A stretch of DNA of 64,000 nt from Paenibacillus senegalimassiliensis (GCF_001486585.1 NZ_LN909046.1:1798001-1862000); one strand, 5' to 3'; positions 51,458 to 61,169 are shown, counted from the stretch's first letter. Numbers and translations are program-made. Notes: generated by a model not told the origin, from the letters alone.

Positions 51458-52552
51458 TTAACGGTGCGATGCTCCTATCGCCTCGGAGATATGCTTGAAC
51501 CCGTCGCGCCGCAGCAGCTCTTGAAGCCCGCGATGAAGCTTGCGATTAATTTCCGGTCCTTCATAAATCATCGCTGTATATATTTCTACCAGGCTTGCGC
51601 CGGCGCGAATTTTCTCGTAGGCGTCCTCAGCAGTAAAAATCCCGCCGGAGCCGATAATCGGCAAGTTGCCGCCCGTTTGCGCGTAGACCCTGGAGATGAT
51701 CTCCGTTGATCTAGCCGCCAGCGGACGTCCGCTCAGTCCCCCGGTCTCTTTAGCATTCTGATGACTTATGCCTTCGCGGGACAGCGTCGTATTGGTAGCA
51801 ATTAATCCGGATACTCCGCTGCGTTGAATGGTATCGACCATGAATTCCAATTCACCATCGCTCACATCGGGAGCAATCTTGACCAGCACCGCCTTCGCTC
51901 CGCCATGGCGCTTCGCTTCCTCATCCATCTGACGGACCACCGCCGCAAGCAACGTCCCCAGTTCGCTGCCATGCTGCAATTTACGCAAATCCGGCGTATT
52001 CGGTGAACTGATGTTCACGACGAAGAAGTCCGCGTAAGGATACAAGGCGGAGATACACTTTTCATAATCCTGAAAAGCTTGCTCATTTGGCGTAACCTTG
52101 TTCTTGCCGATGTTAGCCGCAATCGGGATCGGACGTGACCTTAGAGCTTGAAGCCGCCCCGCCATCGCCTCCGCTCCCTGATTATTGAATCCCATTCGAT
52201 TGATCAGTGCCTCATCAGGCGGAAGTCTGAACAGCCGGGGCTGCTCATTGCCGGGTTGACCTACCGGGGTCACTGTGCCAACCTCCATGAAGCCAAACCC
52301 TACCGCTGAAAAGCCGGGTACCGCATCAGCATTTTTATCTAGACCGGCAGCCAGGCCCACCGGAGAAGGAAAGTGTAGTCCAAATAAGTCCATAGCCAGT
52401 TCCGGCGTTTCCTGCACGCCATACATTCCGCGCAACAGGGACACTCCACCAGGAATGCGGCCAGCAGTATGTAATCCGTCAATAACCAGATGATGCGCTT
52501 TTTCCGGGTCCATCCGGAAGAATAGCGGCTTTCCTAATAAGCGATATAACAC
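51458..52552 (-). CDS. pyrD: Dihydroorotate dehydrogenase (quinone), class 2
   Basis: This 364-residue flavoprotein oxidises dihydroorotate to orotate in pyrimidine synthesis. The N-terminal helices (YRLLGKPLFFRMDPEKAHHLVI) are the membrane-associating extension of class 2. VNISSPNTPDLR holds the catalytic serine, and GLAAGLDKNAD and IIGSGGIFTAEDAYEKI bind FMN and its phosphate. B. subtilis uses a class 1B PyrD with PyrK; here the class 2, quinone-linked form is present. The start is GTG with a modest site. The gene is outside any visible pyr operon. Confidence 0.92.
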   Translation of the reverse strand: MLYRLLGKPLFFRMDPEKAHHLVIDGLHTAGRIPGGVSLLRGMYGVQETPELAMDLFGLHFPSPVGLAAGLDKNADAVPGFSAVGFGFMEVGTVTPVGQPGNEQPRLFRLPPDEALINRMGFNNQGAEAMAGRLQALRSRPIPIAANIGKNKVTPNEQAFQDYEKCISALYPYADFFVVNISSPNTPDLRKLQHGSELGTLLAAVVRQMDEEAKRHGGAKAVLVKIAPDVSDGELEFMVDTIQRSGVSGLIATNTTLSREGISHQNAKETGGLSGRPLAARSTEIISRVYAQTGGNLPIIGSGGIFTAEDAYEKIRAGASLVEIYTAMIYEGPEINRKLHRGLQELLRRDGFKHISEAIGASHR

Positions 52553-52755
52553 GTCTTCTCGTTCAACTCCGTTCCCTGCACTTGCCTTATTTTACTATTA
52601 CCAGTTTAGCCGTTTCTGCTTCAAAAGAAAAGTTTAACCTCAAGGCAAAGTAAATCACCAAATCCAGGGATGGTATTCCAAAATGAAAGCAGTTACAATA
52701 TAAGGAAAGATATCTCTATTTGGATTTTGCAGATCGTTAGAGAGGGGAATGCAAT

Positions 52756-52887
52756 ATGTCGACAAAACGTAAACCGCCTTCACTCCAGCACAAAAAGGAC
52801 GAGGTCAACAAAAGGGCGCTAATCTGGTCCATGTCCATTATCGGCGTCCTGATTGTTGCAACCGTCGTCCTTCTGCTTGTCACCTAA
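52756..52887 (+). CDS. Small single-pass membrane protein (43 aa)
   Basis: The peptide begins MSTKRKPPSLQHKKDEVNKR, a basic head, and continues with one hydrophobic helix (SMSIIGVLIVATVVLLLVT) at the C-terminus. GAGAGGGGAATG precedes the ATG. It is convergent with the L,D-transpeptidase gene, whose stop lies 10 bases away. No family was recognised; the head-plus-helix layout resembles small envelope or sporulation peptides. Confidence 0.65.
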   Translation: MSTKRKPPSLQHKKDEVNKRALIWSMSIIGVLIVATVVLLLVT

Positions 52888-52897
52888 GATCCGCTAG

Positions 52898-54346
52898 CTA
52901 ATCCAACCAACGGTAAGTACGGTGGGGATTGGTCTGATCCTGTCTGTGCCCCAGGGCAAAACGCTCCTTCGGGACGCTCTCCAGCGTCGGTAAAATCCCC
53001 TTCCCGATCGTCACCTTCGTTCCTTTCGTCACCAGATCAAATAACTCCTCCACATCCTTCTTGGTCATCCGTATGCATCCCAGCGACTCATCCTTGCCGA
53101 TACTATCCGGCTCATTGGTCCCATGTATCGCATAATTGGTATCCGACAGTTGCATGCCCCGGCTGCCAAATTCCCCATTATCTCTTCCGTTCGGATTCAC
53201 TACCTTCTCCGAGATCGCATAGGTCCCCTCCGGTGTCCGTTCTCCGCCCAAGCCCACCGTATAGCTGCGAATTAGCTTATCACCGCTGACGAGGGCTAAT
53301 TTATAATTGTCCGTGTCGATGATAATCTCAAGGGGCTCACTAAAATACGGGGGCTGCCCGGGAGCCATACCGCTTGCCAATATCGCTGAAGCTTCTCCTT
53401 CTTCCCCAGGTTGTCCTTCCCCAGAGGCTGAACCCCCAAGCTGGGCTAGCAGCGGCTCGAAGGCTTGCTCCATCACTTCATCTGTGCCGGCAATCCAATT
53501 ATTAGGATAAGAACCGGCCAAGGTCTTCAGACTTTCCGGCCACTGCCCCTTCGCCTGCTTGTAATGAAGCATGGCCGAGCTTAGCACGCCAAGCGATTCC
53601 TGCTCCGGAATCCATGCCGATGCAGCAGCCTGTAGCTCGGAAGGGTCTGGCGGCGTACAGAGACAAGCCTCCCGGTCATAGGACTGAAGCGTCGTCTGAC
53701 CACTTCCCGCATCCTCCTCCAAAGCGACGACAACCGGCATCTCCTTGGTCCATACCAGGTAGTTCTCTAGCGGCTCCATGCCAAGCACCACCGCATAAGG
53801 TAAGCTCGTACCGATTTGCTGCTGCAAAGCCAGCAAGCTGGACAATCCAGCCTGTTGCCGCTGGTCACTGCCTCCTCCATATCCCGTGGCGGTGAATACC
53901 GGCCCACGGATTACGACCGGTGGAGCAGGCGGCTCGTCCGGTTCAGGCGGGTCCTCTACGTTCGGCGGCACCTCGACTGGAACTTCTGCCGCCGGAGGAG
54001 GGACCGGAGCCTGGACTACCTGCCCATCTCCCGGCGCATGTGCAGACGGGATGTGTATCAGCAACAGCAAGAGGAGGGCTAAAGCCAGCTTGCGCACAAA
54101 CCCGCTACGCTTCTGCCGCCGATGCTTCTCCTCCGCCAGTCCCGCCTCATATCCCGGCAAGACTTCTTCCGGCGAGGGCATCTTGCTGGCTTCAAAGGCT
54201 TCATAGATATTGCCGGCTTGAATATAGCAATAATGCGCCTTCCCTTCCTGACCACTTGCTTCATATTCCTTGCCTAGCAGATACCAGGCCATTTTATTGT
54301 TAGGATGGTCCTCCACATATTTTTTAAGGTAAGCCAAATCCCCCAT
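52898..54346 (-). CDS. L,D-transpeptidase (YkuD family) with N-terminal helical repeat and membrane anchor
   Basis: This 482-residue protein starts at the ATG at 54346 next to GGAGGG. A TPR-like N-terminal segment (LKKYVEDHPNNKMAWYLLGK) is followed by a single membrane helix (KLALALLLLLLIHIPSA), a Pro/Val/Glu-rich spacer, a middle domain and the YkuD catalytic region. That region carries AIHGTNEPDSIGKDESLGC plus IRM, with the active-site His and Cys. It would cross-link peptidoglycan or attach to it outside the membrane while the N-terminal repeat stays in the cytoplasm, an uncommon layout. Confidence 0.88.
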   Translation of the reverse strand: MGDLAYLKKYVEDHPNNKMAWYLLGKEYEASGQEGKAHYCYIQAGNIYEAFEASKMPSPEEVLPGYEAGLAEEKHRRQKRSGFVRKLALALLLLLLIHIPSAHAPGDGQVVQAPVPPPAAEVPVEVPPNVEDPPEPDEPPAPPVVIRGPVFTATGYGGGSDQRQQAGLSSLLALQQQIGTSLPYAVVLGMEPLENYLVWTKEMPVVVALEEDAGSGQTTLQSYDREACLCTPPDPSELQAAASAWIPEQESLGVLSSAMLHYKQAKGQWPESLKTLAGSYPNNWIAGTDEVMEQAFEPLLAQLGGSASGEGQPGEEGEASAILASGMAPGQPPYFSEPLEIIIDTDNYKLALVSGDKLIRSYTVGLGGERTPEGTYAISEKVVNPNGRDNGEFGSRGMQLSDTNYAIHGTNEPDSIGKDESLGCIRMTKKDVEELFDLVTKGTKVTIGKGILPTLESVPKERFALGHRQDQTNPHRTYRWLD

Positions 54347-54492
54347 AATTCCCTCCATCACAACGCTATGCAAAATGAACTTCGTTAGCTATTATATCGG
54401 CAAATCAAGGAGCGTTGCTGACCTAAATCGCTAGGAATTGCCCATTTTGCTACTTATGACCTAATTGTCAGGCAGGGTCTACTTACCGCAAA

Positions 54493-54528
54493 GAAGCCGC
54501 CCCTCACTTTGGTGTGAGGGGCGGCTTC
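54493..54528. terminator. Hairpin between ferredoxin and L,D-transpeptidase genes
   Basis: GAAGCCGCCCCTCAC pairs perfectly with GTGAGGGGCGGCTTC (15 base pairs). The T tract is short, but position after the ferredoxin stop fits a terminator. Confidence 0.7.
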
Positions 54529-54550
54529 TATATCCGGTCATGCCGTAGGA

Positions 54551-54796
<246 letters not shown>

Positions 54797-54913
54797 TTAT
54801 CTGCCTCCTGAATAAACAATACGAGTCCGGTGCGTATGTCACCATGACCAATATAATATAAATAGTTTACAATTTCAATGCGTTTTCCGTATTATTCCAA
54901 TTCCTAAACTGCA

Positions 54914-56218
54914 TCAATCCGGTTCCTGCTCGTTCTTGTCCCGGTCTTCATGAAGAAAGTCGGTTTGCAGCGAGGTTCCGCGTCGCCGATGATTTCGGAT
55001 CAAGGCCGATGGATCATCCGTCAGCATACCAGCCGTCAACACTGCGTGTTCTCCAAACCGATCCCTTAGCATATCCATCGTGCGAGTGAGAGATTCCTTC
55101 TTTGGCTGCTGCTCATAGTCGAATAGATCCAGTTGAAGCGCGGAATCTTCTTTGGAGACCAGATTTTGCAGTGTGATCCCCAGCAGCCGCACGGGCTTGT
55201 CCTCACGCCAATGACGCCGGTACAATTCGCAGGCCTCCCGGTAGATGTCCTCAGCTTGCTCGGTTACCGTGTCCAGGCTTTGGGAACGGGTGATGGTCTT
55301 CATATCGGGAGTTCGTATTGTAATCTGCACCGTTTGGGCCATCAGCTCCTGTCGTCTGAGCCGCCTAGCGACCTGATCTGCCAGGTTCAGCATAACGCGC
55401 TGCACATCCTCCATCTTACTGATATCAGCAGGCAACGTTGTGGTGTGTCCAATCGACTTATTCTTCTCCCGCTCATCGCTAACCGGGGAATCGTCCAATC
55501 CGTTGGCCGCTCGCTTCATCCAGGAGCCCGCCACCCCGAACCTCTCAATCAGCTTGCGTTCGTCCGCTGCAGCCAGATGGCCAATCGTATAAATTTTCAT
55601 TTTCTTCAGCTTCTCGGCTGTCTTTCTCCCGATTCCAAATAAATCTTGGCACGGCTTGTCCCAGAGCAGTCCCGGCACATCACGAATCCGCAGCACGGTA
55701 ATGCCATTTGGCTTCTTCATATCAGAAGCCATCTTCGCTAGCAGTTTGTTCGGGGCGATGCCGATGGAGCACGGTAGACCCAGTTCATCATGAATACGTT
55801 GCTGGATTTGGCTAGCAATTTGCGGAGGAGTACCAAACTGCTTGGAGCCGGTAATGTCCAGATAGCACTCATCAATGGACACGGCCTGCAGGGTTGGCGT
55901 ATATTCGTAGGCGATATCCATGAATGCCCGTGAATATTTACGGTATAGATGGAAATCCGGCTGAATAATGATAAGTCCAGGGCAACGCTTCAACCCTTGG
56001 GTAACGGTCATTCCGGTGGTTATCCCCATTTTTCGGGCGGTATAAGAAGAGGTTACAATCACGCCTTTGCGCAGCTCCACACTGCCAGCGACGGCCGTAG
56101 GTTGGTTGCGGTACTTTGCCGGTTCTTCTGCTTCATGCACCGAGCAATAGAAAGCATTCATATCGACATGCAGGATGACCCTTCCCCGGGCGGGGTAATA
56201 ATCCGCAGGATTCGTCAA
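54914..56218 (-). CDS. dinB: DNA polymerase IV (Y family)
   Basis: This 434-residue translesion polymerase starts at TTG with GAGGGGAA upstream. The palm has ILHVDMNAFYCSVHEAEEP and SIDECYLDIT (catalytic acids), the fingers SSYTARKMGI, the thumb FGIGRKTAEKLKKM, and a little-finger domain follows. QLDLF at about residue 370 is a beta-clamp-binding motif. The length is slightly above the usual 350-415 because of a basic/acidic tail. No LexA site was identified upstream. Confidence 0.92.
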   Translation of the reverse strand: MTNPADYYPARGRVILHVDMNAFYCSVHEAEEPAKYRNQPTAVAGSVELRKGVIVTSSYTARKMGITTGMTVTQGLKRCPGLIIIQPDFHLYRKYSRAFMDIAYEYTPTLQAVSIDECYLDITGSKQFGTPPQIASQIQQRIHDELGLPCSIGIAPNKLLAKMASDMKKPNGITVLRIRDVPGLLWDKPCQDLFGIGRKTAEKLKKMKIYTIGHLAAADERKLIERFGVAGSWMKRAANGLDDSPVSDEREKNKSIGHTTTLPADISKMEDVQRVMLNLADQVARRLRRQELMAQTVQITIRTPDMKTITRSQSLDTVTEQAEDIYREACELYRRHWREDKPVRLLGITLQNLVSKEDSALQLDLFDYEQQPKKESLTRTMDMLRDRFGEHAVLTAGMLTDDPSALIRNHRRRGTSLQTDFLHEDRDKNEQEPD

Positions 56219-56322
56219 TGGCTTCCCCTCATTTATGATAGGTTACTGTTCCCTTCAGCATACCTTTCTCCACATATCCGGTCAACATAAAGCCCGGTCT
56301 TGCTTGCGCTTGCAAAAAGCGT

Positions 56323-56350
56323 GTGACATTTAAGCGGCAGATGCTATAAT
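56323..56350 (+). promoter_or_regulatory. Sigma-A promoter of the citramalate synthase gene
   Basis: GTGACA (56323-56328) and TATAAT (56345-56350) are 16 bases apart, about 60 bases upstream of the start codon. Confidence 0.6.
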
Positions 56351-56410
56351 AAGAAATTATACAAAACGGTGCTTTAATGCTGAGAACAACCAAAGGGGGA
56401 CGCTTTGATC

Positions 56411-58030
56411 ATGTCAAAAGCTTTATCCATCTTCGATACTACCTTGCGTGACGGCACTCAAGGCGAGGGAATCAGCTTGTCCGCGGACGACAAGCTCAAG
56501 ATCGCCAAGAAGCTGGACCAGCTTGGTGTCCATTATATTGAAGGCGGAATTCCGGGCAGCAACGGGAAGGATATAGAATTCTTCAAGCGGGTCAAGGAAC
56601 TGAATTTGCAAGCCAAGCTCACGGCCTTCGGCAGTACCCGCCGGAAAGACAGTGTGGCCGAACACGATGCCAACCTGAACCGGATGCTGGAAGCCGGAGT
56701 GCAAGCGGCGACTTTGGTCGGCAAATCATGGGACTTCCATGTGCACACCGCGTTGCAAACCACGCTGGAAGAGAACCTGGCCATGATATACGATTCCATC
56801 GCTTACTTGAAGCATCAAGGGCTTGAAGTCATCTTCGATGCTGAGCACTTCTTCGACGGCTACAAGCATAATCCGGAATATGCGTTGGCCGTCATGCGCA
56901 AGGCGGAAGAAGCCGGAGCTGACTGGCTGGTCATGTGTGATACGAACGGAGGCACTTTGCCCCATGAAGTACATGACATCGTAAGCGTGCTGGCCGGAAT
57001 CGTCACCACCTCGGAACTTGGCATCCATACGCATAATGACTGCGAACTTGCGGTGGCCAACTCAATTAGTGCCGTTCGGGCGGGTGCCCGCCAGATTCAG
57101 GGAACGATGAACGGTTATGGCGAGCGTTGCGGCAATGCCAACTTGTGCTCCATCATCCCTAGTCTGCAATTGAAGCTAGGCTATGAAGTGCTTGAACCTG
57201 AAGGCCTTAAACAACTGACCAACACAGCGCGTTACATTAGCGAGATCGCGAATGTCCACATGCCTGTCAACCAGCCTTATGTAGGCACAGCAGCTTTTGC
57301 CCACAAAGGCGGCATTCACGTCTCCGCCATCCGACGCGACTCGCGAACGTATGAGCATATCGCACCAGAACTGGTGGGAAATCGTCAGCGAGTGCTCGTG
57401 TCCGAACTGGCCGGGCAAAGCAATGTACTTTCCAAGGCACAGGATATGGGCATTCATTTTGATCCTGCTAACGAGAACACGCGTGAGGTCATCTCCAAGA
57501 TCAAGGAGTTGGAGCATCAGGGCTATCAGTTCGAAGGTGCTGATGCCTCTTTGGAACTGCTGCTTCGTCAGGCTAATGGCGAATTGAAAGAATTGTTTGT
57601 GTTCGAATCCTTTAAAATGCTGGTGGAGAAGGCAGCAGACCGTCCGGTCGTTTCCGAAGCTTTCGTCAAGCTGAACATCGACGGCAACAGTATCTACACT
57701 GCCGCCGAGGGCAACGGACCGGTTAACGCACTTGACAATGCACTGCGCAAAGCTCTCATCACTTATTACCCGGGATTAAAGGATATGCATCTGTCCGATT
57801 ATAAGGTGCGTGTGCTTGATGATAAGGACGCCACCGCCTCCAAGGTTCGGGTACTCATTGAATCTCAGAATATCGAGAATTCATGGAACACAGTAGGTGT
57901 ATCAAGTAACGTAATTGAAGCCAGTTGGGAGGCTCTCGTCGACAGTATCCGCTATGCCCTGCTGGGGCAGACCAAACGGGCTGATTACGAAGAAATCCCT
58001 TCTGCTGGCCGGGGCTTGATGAATCACTGA
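56411..58030 (+). CDS. cimA: (R)-citramalate synthase
   Basis: This 539-residue protein starts at the ATG at 56411 with AAAGGGGGA upstream. It condenses pyruvate with acetyl-CoA to citramalate, opening a threonine-independent route to isoleucine. The HMGL-like barrel has IFDTTLRDGTQGEG and the metal ligands in GIHTHNDCELAVANS; GTMNGYGERCGNANL follows, and AFAHKGGIHVSAIRRD joins it to the C-terminal LeuA-type allosteric domain (about 400-530), where isoleucine feedback usually acts. It is monocistronic here, with no leu or ilv neighbours. Confidence 0.9.
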   Translation: MSKALSIFDTTLRDGTQGEGISLSADDKLKIAKKLDQLGVHYIEGGIPGSNGKDIEFFKRVKELNLQAKLTAFGSTRRKDSVAEHDANLNRMLEAGVQAATLVGKSWDFHVHTALQTTLEENLAMIYDSIAYLKHQGLEVIFDAEHFFDGYKHNPEYALAVMRKAEEAGADWLVMCDTNGGTLPHEVHDIVSVLAGIVTTSELGIHTHNDCELAVANSISAVRAGARQIQGTMNGYGERCGNANLCSIIPSLQLKLGYEVLEPEGLKQLTNTARYISEIANVHMPVNQPYVGTAAFAHKGGIHVSAIRRDSRTYEHIAPELVGNRQRVLVSELAGQSNVLSKAQDMGIHFDPANENTREVISKIKELEHQGYQFEGADASLELLLRQANGELKELFVFESFKMLVEKAADRPVVSEAFVKLNIDGNSIYTAAEGNGPVNALDNALRKALITYYPGLKDMHLSDYKVRVLDDKDATASKVRVLIESQNIENSWNTVGVSSNVIEASWEALVDSIRYALLGQTKRADYEEIPSAGRGLMNH

Positions 58031-58063
58031 CTTGAACTTTGCCAAGTACAAAGACTAATGTAA

Positions 58064-58399
58064 CTACCCTGCTGAGACGATTCTCAACAAGGAGATCTTC
58101 TGACTGTTCAAAGTAAAATAAAAATCAAGCGGGACCGGGCTTCCGTCAAAGTTGCCGGAAACTGTAGCAGTGACAATGGTCTCTCCATTCTTTTCTACAA
58201 CATTTGTAACATCAGTTTTAACCAATAACTTGTTGTTTGTCTCTACTATATGTGTCTCTATGGCAGCCTGGCCATGATAAGTCTGTCCTTCGTCATAGAG
58301 TATGGCTTCTTCTGCGAAGCACTTGGCAAGCAGATTTCGATCATAGGAGTTGGATGCCTCGAAGTATTTTTTAACAACTTCTGGTATTTGTAAATTCAT
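58064..58399 (-). CDS. SnoaL-like / NTF2-fold protein
   Basis: This 111-residue protein has the cone-shaped NTF2-like fold of SnoaL proteins: VVKKYFEASNSYDRNLLAKC, FAEEAILYDEGQTYHG, a central strand region and DGSPVPLDFYFTLNSQKI. AGAAGGAG precedes the ATG. Such proteins act as small isomerases or binding proteins; the substrate is unknown. TTGACC lies about 85 bases upstream, but no well-spaced -10 is clear. Confidence 0.8.
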   Translation of the reverse strand: MNLQIPEVVKKYFEASNSYDRNLLAKCFAEEAILYDEGQTYHGQAAIETHIVETNNKLLVKTDVTNVVEKNGETIVTATVSGNFDGSPVPLDFYFTLNSQKISLLRIVSAG

Positions 58400-58525
58400 A
58401 TTATTCTCCTTCTCTTATTAAGATTTAAGTTATTTGATTACTGCATTGTTCTAATTGTACTGACTATAACCTGACAGCATCGGGTCAAGTTATCATTTTA
58501 TTTTTTTAAAAACTTGCATAATAAA

Positions 58526-58576
58526 AACAGGGATGTTCCTTCAGGCTTATCGTGAGCCCGGCGGAACATCCCTGTT
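58526..58576 (-). terminator. Rho-independent terminator after the ResA-like gene
   Basis: AACAGGGATGTTCC pairs perfectly with GGAACATCCCTGTT, and five T follow on the minus strand. Its last bases reach the stop region of the gene. Confidence 0.85.
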
Positions 58577-58577
58577 C

Positions 58578-59171
58578 TTACGATTCTATAATCTGCTTGA
58601 GCTTAGCTTCAAGTTCCTTCGCAGGCAGCGCACCAAGAATTACTTCCCTGATGACTCCTTCCCTGTCGATGAGCACATTGGTGGGGAAGGCCCTTCCGCC
58701 AAATCCCTGGAACACCTCTTCACCCCGGTCCATCAACACAGGGAACGTAAGGCTGTAATCTTCTACAAACTTCTTGGCATCCTCCAACTGGTCGTATTGC
58801 GTCACATTGATCGCATAGATATCCAGTGAATCCTTGTATTTCCCGGCAAGCGAGACCAGATCAGGTGCCTCGTCTTTACAAGGTCCACACCAGGATGCCC
58901 AAAAGTTCAAGAGCAGCACCTTATCCCGCTTACCTCCAACCTTATACTCACTTCCGTCCATACCAGTCAGGCTAAATGAGGGAACTTCGGTCCCCGGCTT
59001 AGGTGTGCCTTCGGCAGCAGCCAAAGCTGCAAGTGAGGTGCCTTCGCTTTCCGTCTTCGAGCTATCCTTCTCGCCGAATCCGGCCCACCAGCCCTCCTGA
59101 ACCCCCCGGTCCATGATTGCCACGCCCAGCAATATGAGCAATGCGGCCCAAATCCATCGGTTTCGCTTCAT
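58578..59171 (-). CDS. TlpA/ResA-like thiol-disulfide oxidoreductase
   Basis: This 197-residue membrane-anchored thioredoxin has an N-terminal helix (RWIWAALLILLGVAIM), a linker, and a thioredoxin domain from about residue 60 with WCGPC (C95, C98) in NFWASWCGPCKDEAP. The cis-proline strand is FPTNVLIDREG. It would reduce disulfides outside the membrane, for example during cytochrome c maturation. It has an intact CxxC, unlike the SLH protein at 43372-45624. It is monocistronic. Confidence 0.9.
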   Translation of the reverse strand: MKRNRWIWAALLILLGVAIMDRGVQEGWWAGFGEKDSSKTESEGTSLAALAAAEGTPKPGTEVPSFSLTGMDGSEYKVGGKRDKVLLLNFWASWCGPCKDEAPDLVSLAGKYKDSLDIYAINVTQYDQLEDAKKFVEDYSLTFPVLMDRGEEVFQGFGGRAFPTNVLIDREGVIREVILGALPAKELEAKLKQIIES

Positions 59172-59289
59172 TGTGTTGTCCCTCTTATGTCCGTTGTATT
59201 TTCCTGAACTTCTCGCTTTACGTCTATTATTGTACCCTTTTTTAACGAATTTTTACAATCAGACTGAAGATTCAAACCACAAGCAAACA

Positions 59290-59318
59290 ACAAGCCGCCC
59301 TTAGTCCGGACGGCTTGT
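59290..59318 (-). terminator. Terminator of the amt - DUF294 - exonuclease operon
   Basis: On the minus strand ACAAGCCGTCC pairs with GGGCGGCTTGT (11 base pairs with one wobble), followed by a T-rich run, 29 bases after the exonuclease stop. Confidence 0.65.
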
Positions 59319-59346
59319 AATATTTAAGCGTATTATTTCTGCTTTT

Positions 59347-60081
59347 TTACGTTTTGCTTAAGAAGGTGTAGAGATCACCCAGCGTAATGACGCCGCAATC
59401 AGTTAAACGAGCAACCAGGGCCGTCCATAAAGATGCTGTCATTTTGGAATCCTCCAGGGCATGGTGACGTTGGGTAACTGGAATGCCATAGACCTCCAGC
59501 CAATCGTCCAGCCCCGCGATCTTCCGATCCGGCTCCAGCTTACGGGCAATCATCATCGTATCCAGAACACGGTGTCCGAGATGCGCTTTGGTCGTTTTCC
59601 AAAGGGCCACGTCCAGGAACGCCTTGTCGTGGGCACTTCCATGTGCCACCAGCACCCGGTCGTCAACAAATGCCATGAATTCACGTAAGGCTTGCAACAG
59701 CGGAGGAGCAGACTCGGTCATTTCCTCCGTAATGCCCGTAAGCTCTACGATGCGTTCAGGGATAGAGCAGACCGGTTTCACCAATGAGTAATAGGTCTCT
59801 TCGCTAGGAGCTACTCCTTCTACCTTCACCGCTCCAAAGGACAAAATTTCATCACCATAGTGGTAATGAAACCCTGTCGTCTCCAAATCGAAGACTGCCG
59901 TTTTTAGTTGGGTCAATGGAACATGGAGTGTCTCCGGACGTCGTTGTCCTTTGGTCAAGGACCGAACGAACGCGATTTGCTGCGCGCTGGGAGCACCTAG
60001 CATGGATGCAATTCTCGGAGACATCCCTCCCCCTCTCAAGACATCCCAAAACCCACCATTTCCCTTCATTGGCTCTTTCAT
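59347..60081 (-). CDS. DnaQ-like DEDDh 3'-5' exonuclease
   Basis: This 244-residue protein has the exonuclease motifs AVFDLETTGFHYHYGDEIL (Exo I), a central VAHGSAHDKAFLD (Exo II) and HHALEDSKMTA (Exo III, DEDDh histidine). It resembles the epsilon proofreading subunit but is a stand-alone exonuclease. Its ATG overlaps the DUF294 stop by four bases, with GGAAAGGAC upstream. It is the last gene of the amt operon. Confidence 0.9.
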   Translation of the reverse strand: MKEPMKGNGGFWDVLRGGGMSPRIASMLGAPSAQQIAFVRSLTKGQRRPETLHVPLTQLKTAVFDLETTGFHYHYGDEILSFGAVKVEGVAPSEETYYSLVKPVCSIPERIVELTGITEEMTESAPPLLQALREFMAFVDDRVLVAHGSAHDKAFLDVALWKTTKAHLGHRVLDTMMIARKLEPDRKIAGLDDWLEVYGIPVTQRHHALEDSKMTASLWTALVARLTDCGVITLGDLYTFLSKT

Positions 60082-61169
60082 AGTCCTTTCCTTTCCGCAT
60101 ACCGATGCTGCCTTTGAAGCGTCCGATACATTAACCTTACGGTACTGAGAGATTCCCGCAGTTCTCGCCGTATCTCTTTCTGCTTCAGCATTTCCTGCGG
60201 CAAATAGTGGGTTCCCGTCAGCATGCCGTCTTCGAGGGTCGGCGGAACCATTGACCTTAACTTGACCGCCGTATCAAAGGCGCGCCGGCAAGACTCCATC
60301 CACCGGGGTGGTACCGCTTCGAGCTGGTAGAGCTGAGAGATTCGTTCCCAGGTTGAGGACGACTCTATGCCGTATTGCAGGGCCAGATAACGCACCGCAT
60401 TAACTATGGGAATGTACATCCCGTACTTCACATCAAAATCTCCGGCATGTTCACCGGTAGGCTCTGTAATGACCTGCCCCAAAATATTCAACGCGGCCTT
60501 ATGACGCACGGTATTGCGCAAAATCGCTGCATTCATATCCTGCTGAATACCTTGATCCAGCTCCATAATTTCCTTGAGCGTCCGTCGCAGGGACGAATAC
60601 AAGCTTACATCTCCGCAGATATGACGCATATCCGAAGCGATCATCAAGTAACGGACTTGTTCCCAGGCCAGTATGTCGCGCCAGCCCATGAACCGTCTCG
60701 CCCAAGTCTGCAGATTGCCTCGCCATAGCGGATTGGATACCATCACATTTCCCGAGCATAAGGGATATCCGACATGTTCCAAAATGGCCGAGAGCTTGAT
60801 GCCGAACTGTTCAAAATAGGAGGTAATCTGCTCGGTATTATCCCCACCATAAATCAAGCCATTATCCTGGTCGCTCCACAAGGTTGGCTCCGCCCGTCCT
60901 GCGCTACCAAAGGCAATGAAAGCATAATAAGAAGGAGGAGGGCCGAGGCCCTCCTGAATCATTGCATCTTCACCGAGTTGACACGCTTGGGTCATGACCG
61001 CATCATGCAGTTCCGAAGCTTCCATGTTCCATGCCCGGATGGGCGTGGAGGTCAGCTTGGCGTACAGGCGGTTCTGCTCATCGATCCTGGCCGTCCTGAG
61101 CAATGCGGGAGAAGAAGCCAAGCGGACCGCTGACAAACGCTCGTTATTCATGGCCGTATCGTGACTCAT
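60078..61169 (-). CDS. DUF294 nucleotidyltransferase-like protein
   Basis: This 363-residue protein carries the nucleotidyltransferase signature AFIAFGSAGRAEPTLWSDQD (G88-S89, D100, D102), followed by a DUF294 substrate-binding C-terminal domain. It resembles the catalytic core of GlnD/GlnE-type enzymes but lacks the cyclic-nucleotide and CBS domains often fused to DUF294. It lies between amt and the exonuclease on the same strand, so a signalling role in nitrogen supply is conceivable but unproven. The substrate is unknown. Confidence 0.85.
   Translation of the reverse strand: MSHDTAMNNERLSAVRLASSPALLRTARIDEQNRLYAKLTSTPIRAWNMEASELHDAVMTQACQLGEDAMIQEGLGPPPSYYAFIAFGSAGRAEPTLWSDQDNGLIYGGDNTEQITSYFEQFGIKLSAILEHVGYPLCSGNVMVSNPLWRGNLQTWARRFMGWRDILAWEQVRYLMIASDMRHICGDVSLYSSLRRTLKEIMELDQGIQQDMNAAILRNTVRHKAALNILGQVITEPTGEHAGDFDVKYGMYIPIVNAVRYLALQYGIESSSTWERISQLYQLEAVPPRWMESCRRAFDTAVKLRSMVPPTLEDGMLTGTHYLPQEMLKQKEIRRELRESLSTVRLMYRTLQRQHRYAERKGL

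Noticed and set aside
58400..58500. MerR-type promoter with a long spacer upstream of the SnoaL-like gene
   Set aside because: TTGACC is present, but the nearest TATAGT is only 14 bases away and the dyad is incomplete, so no call is made.
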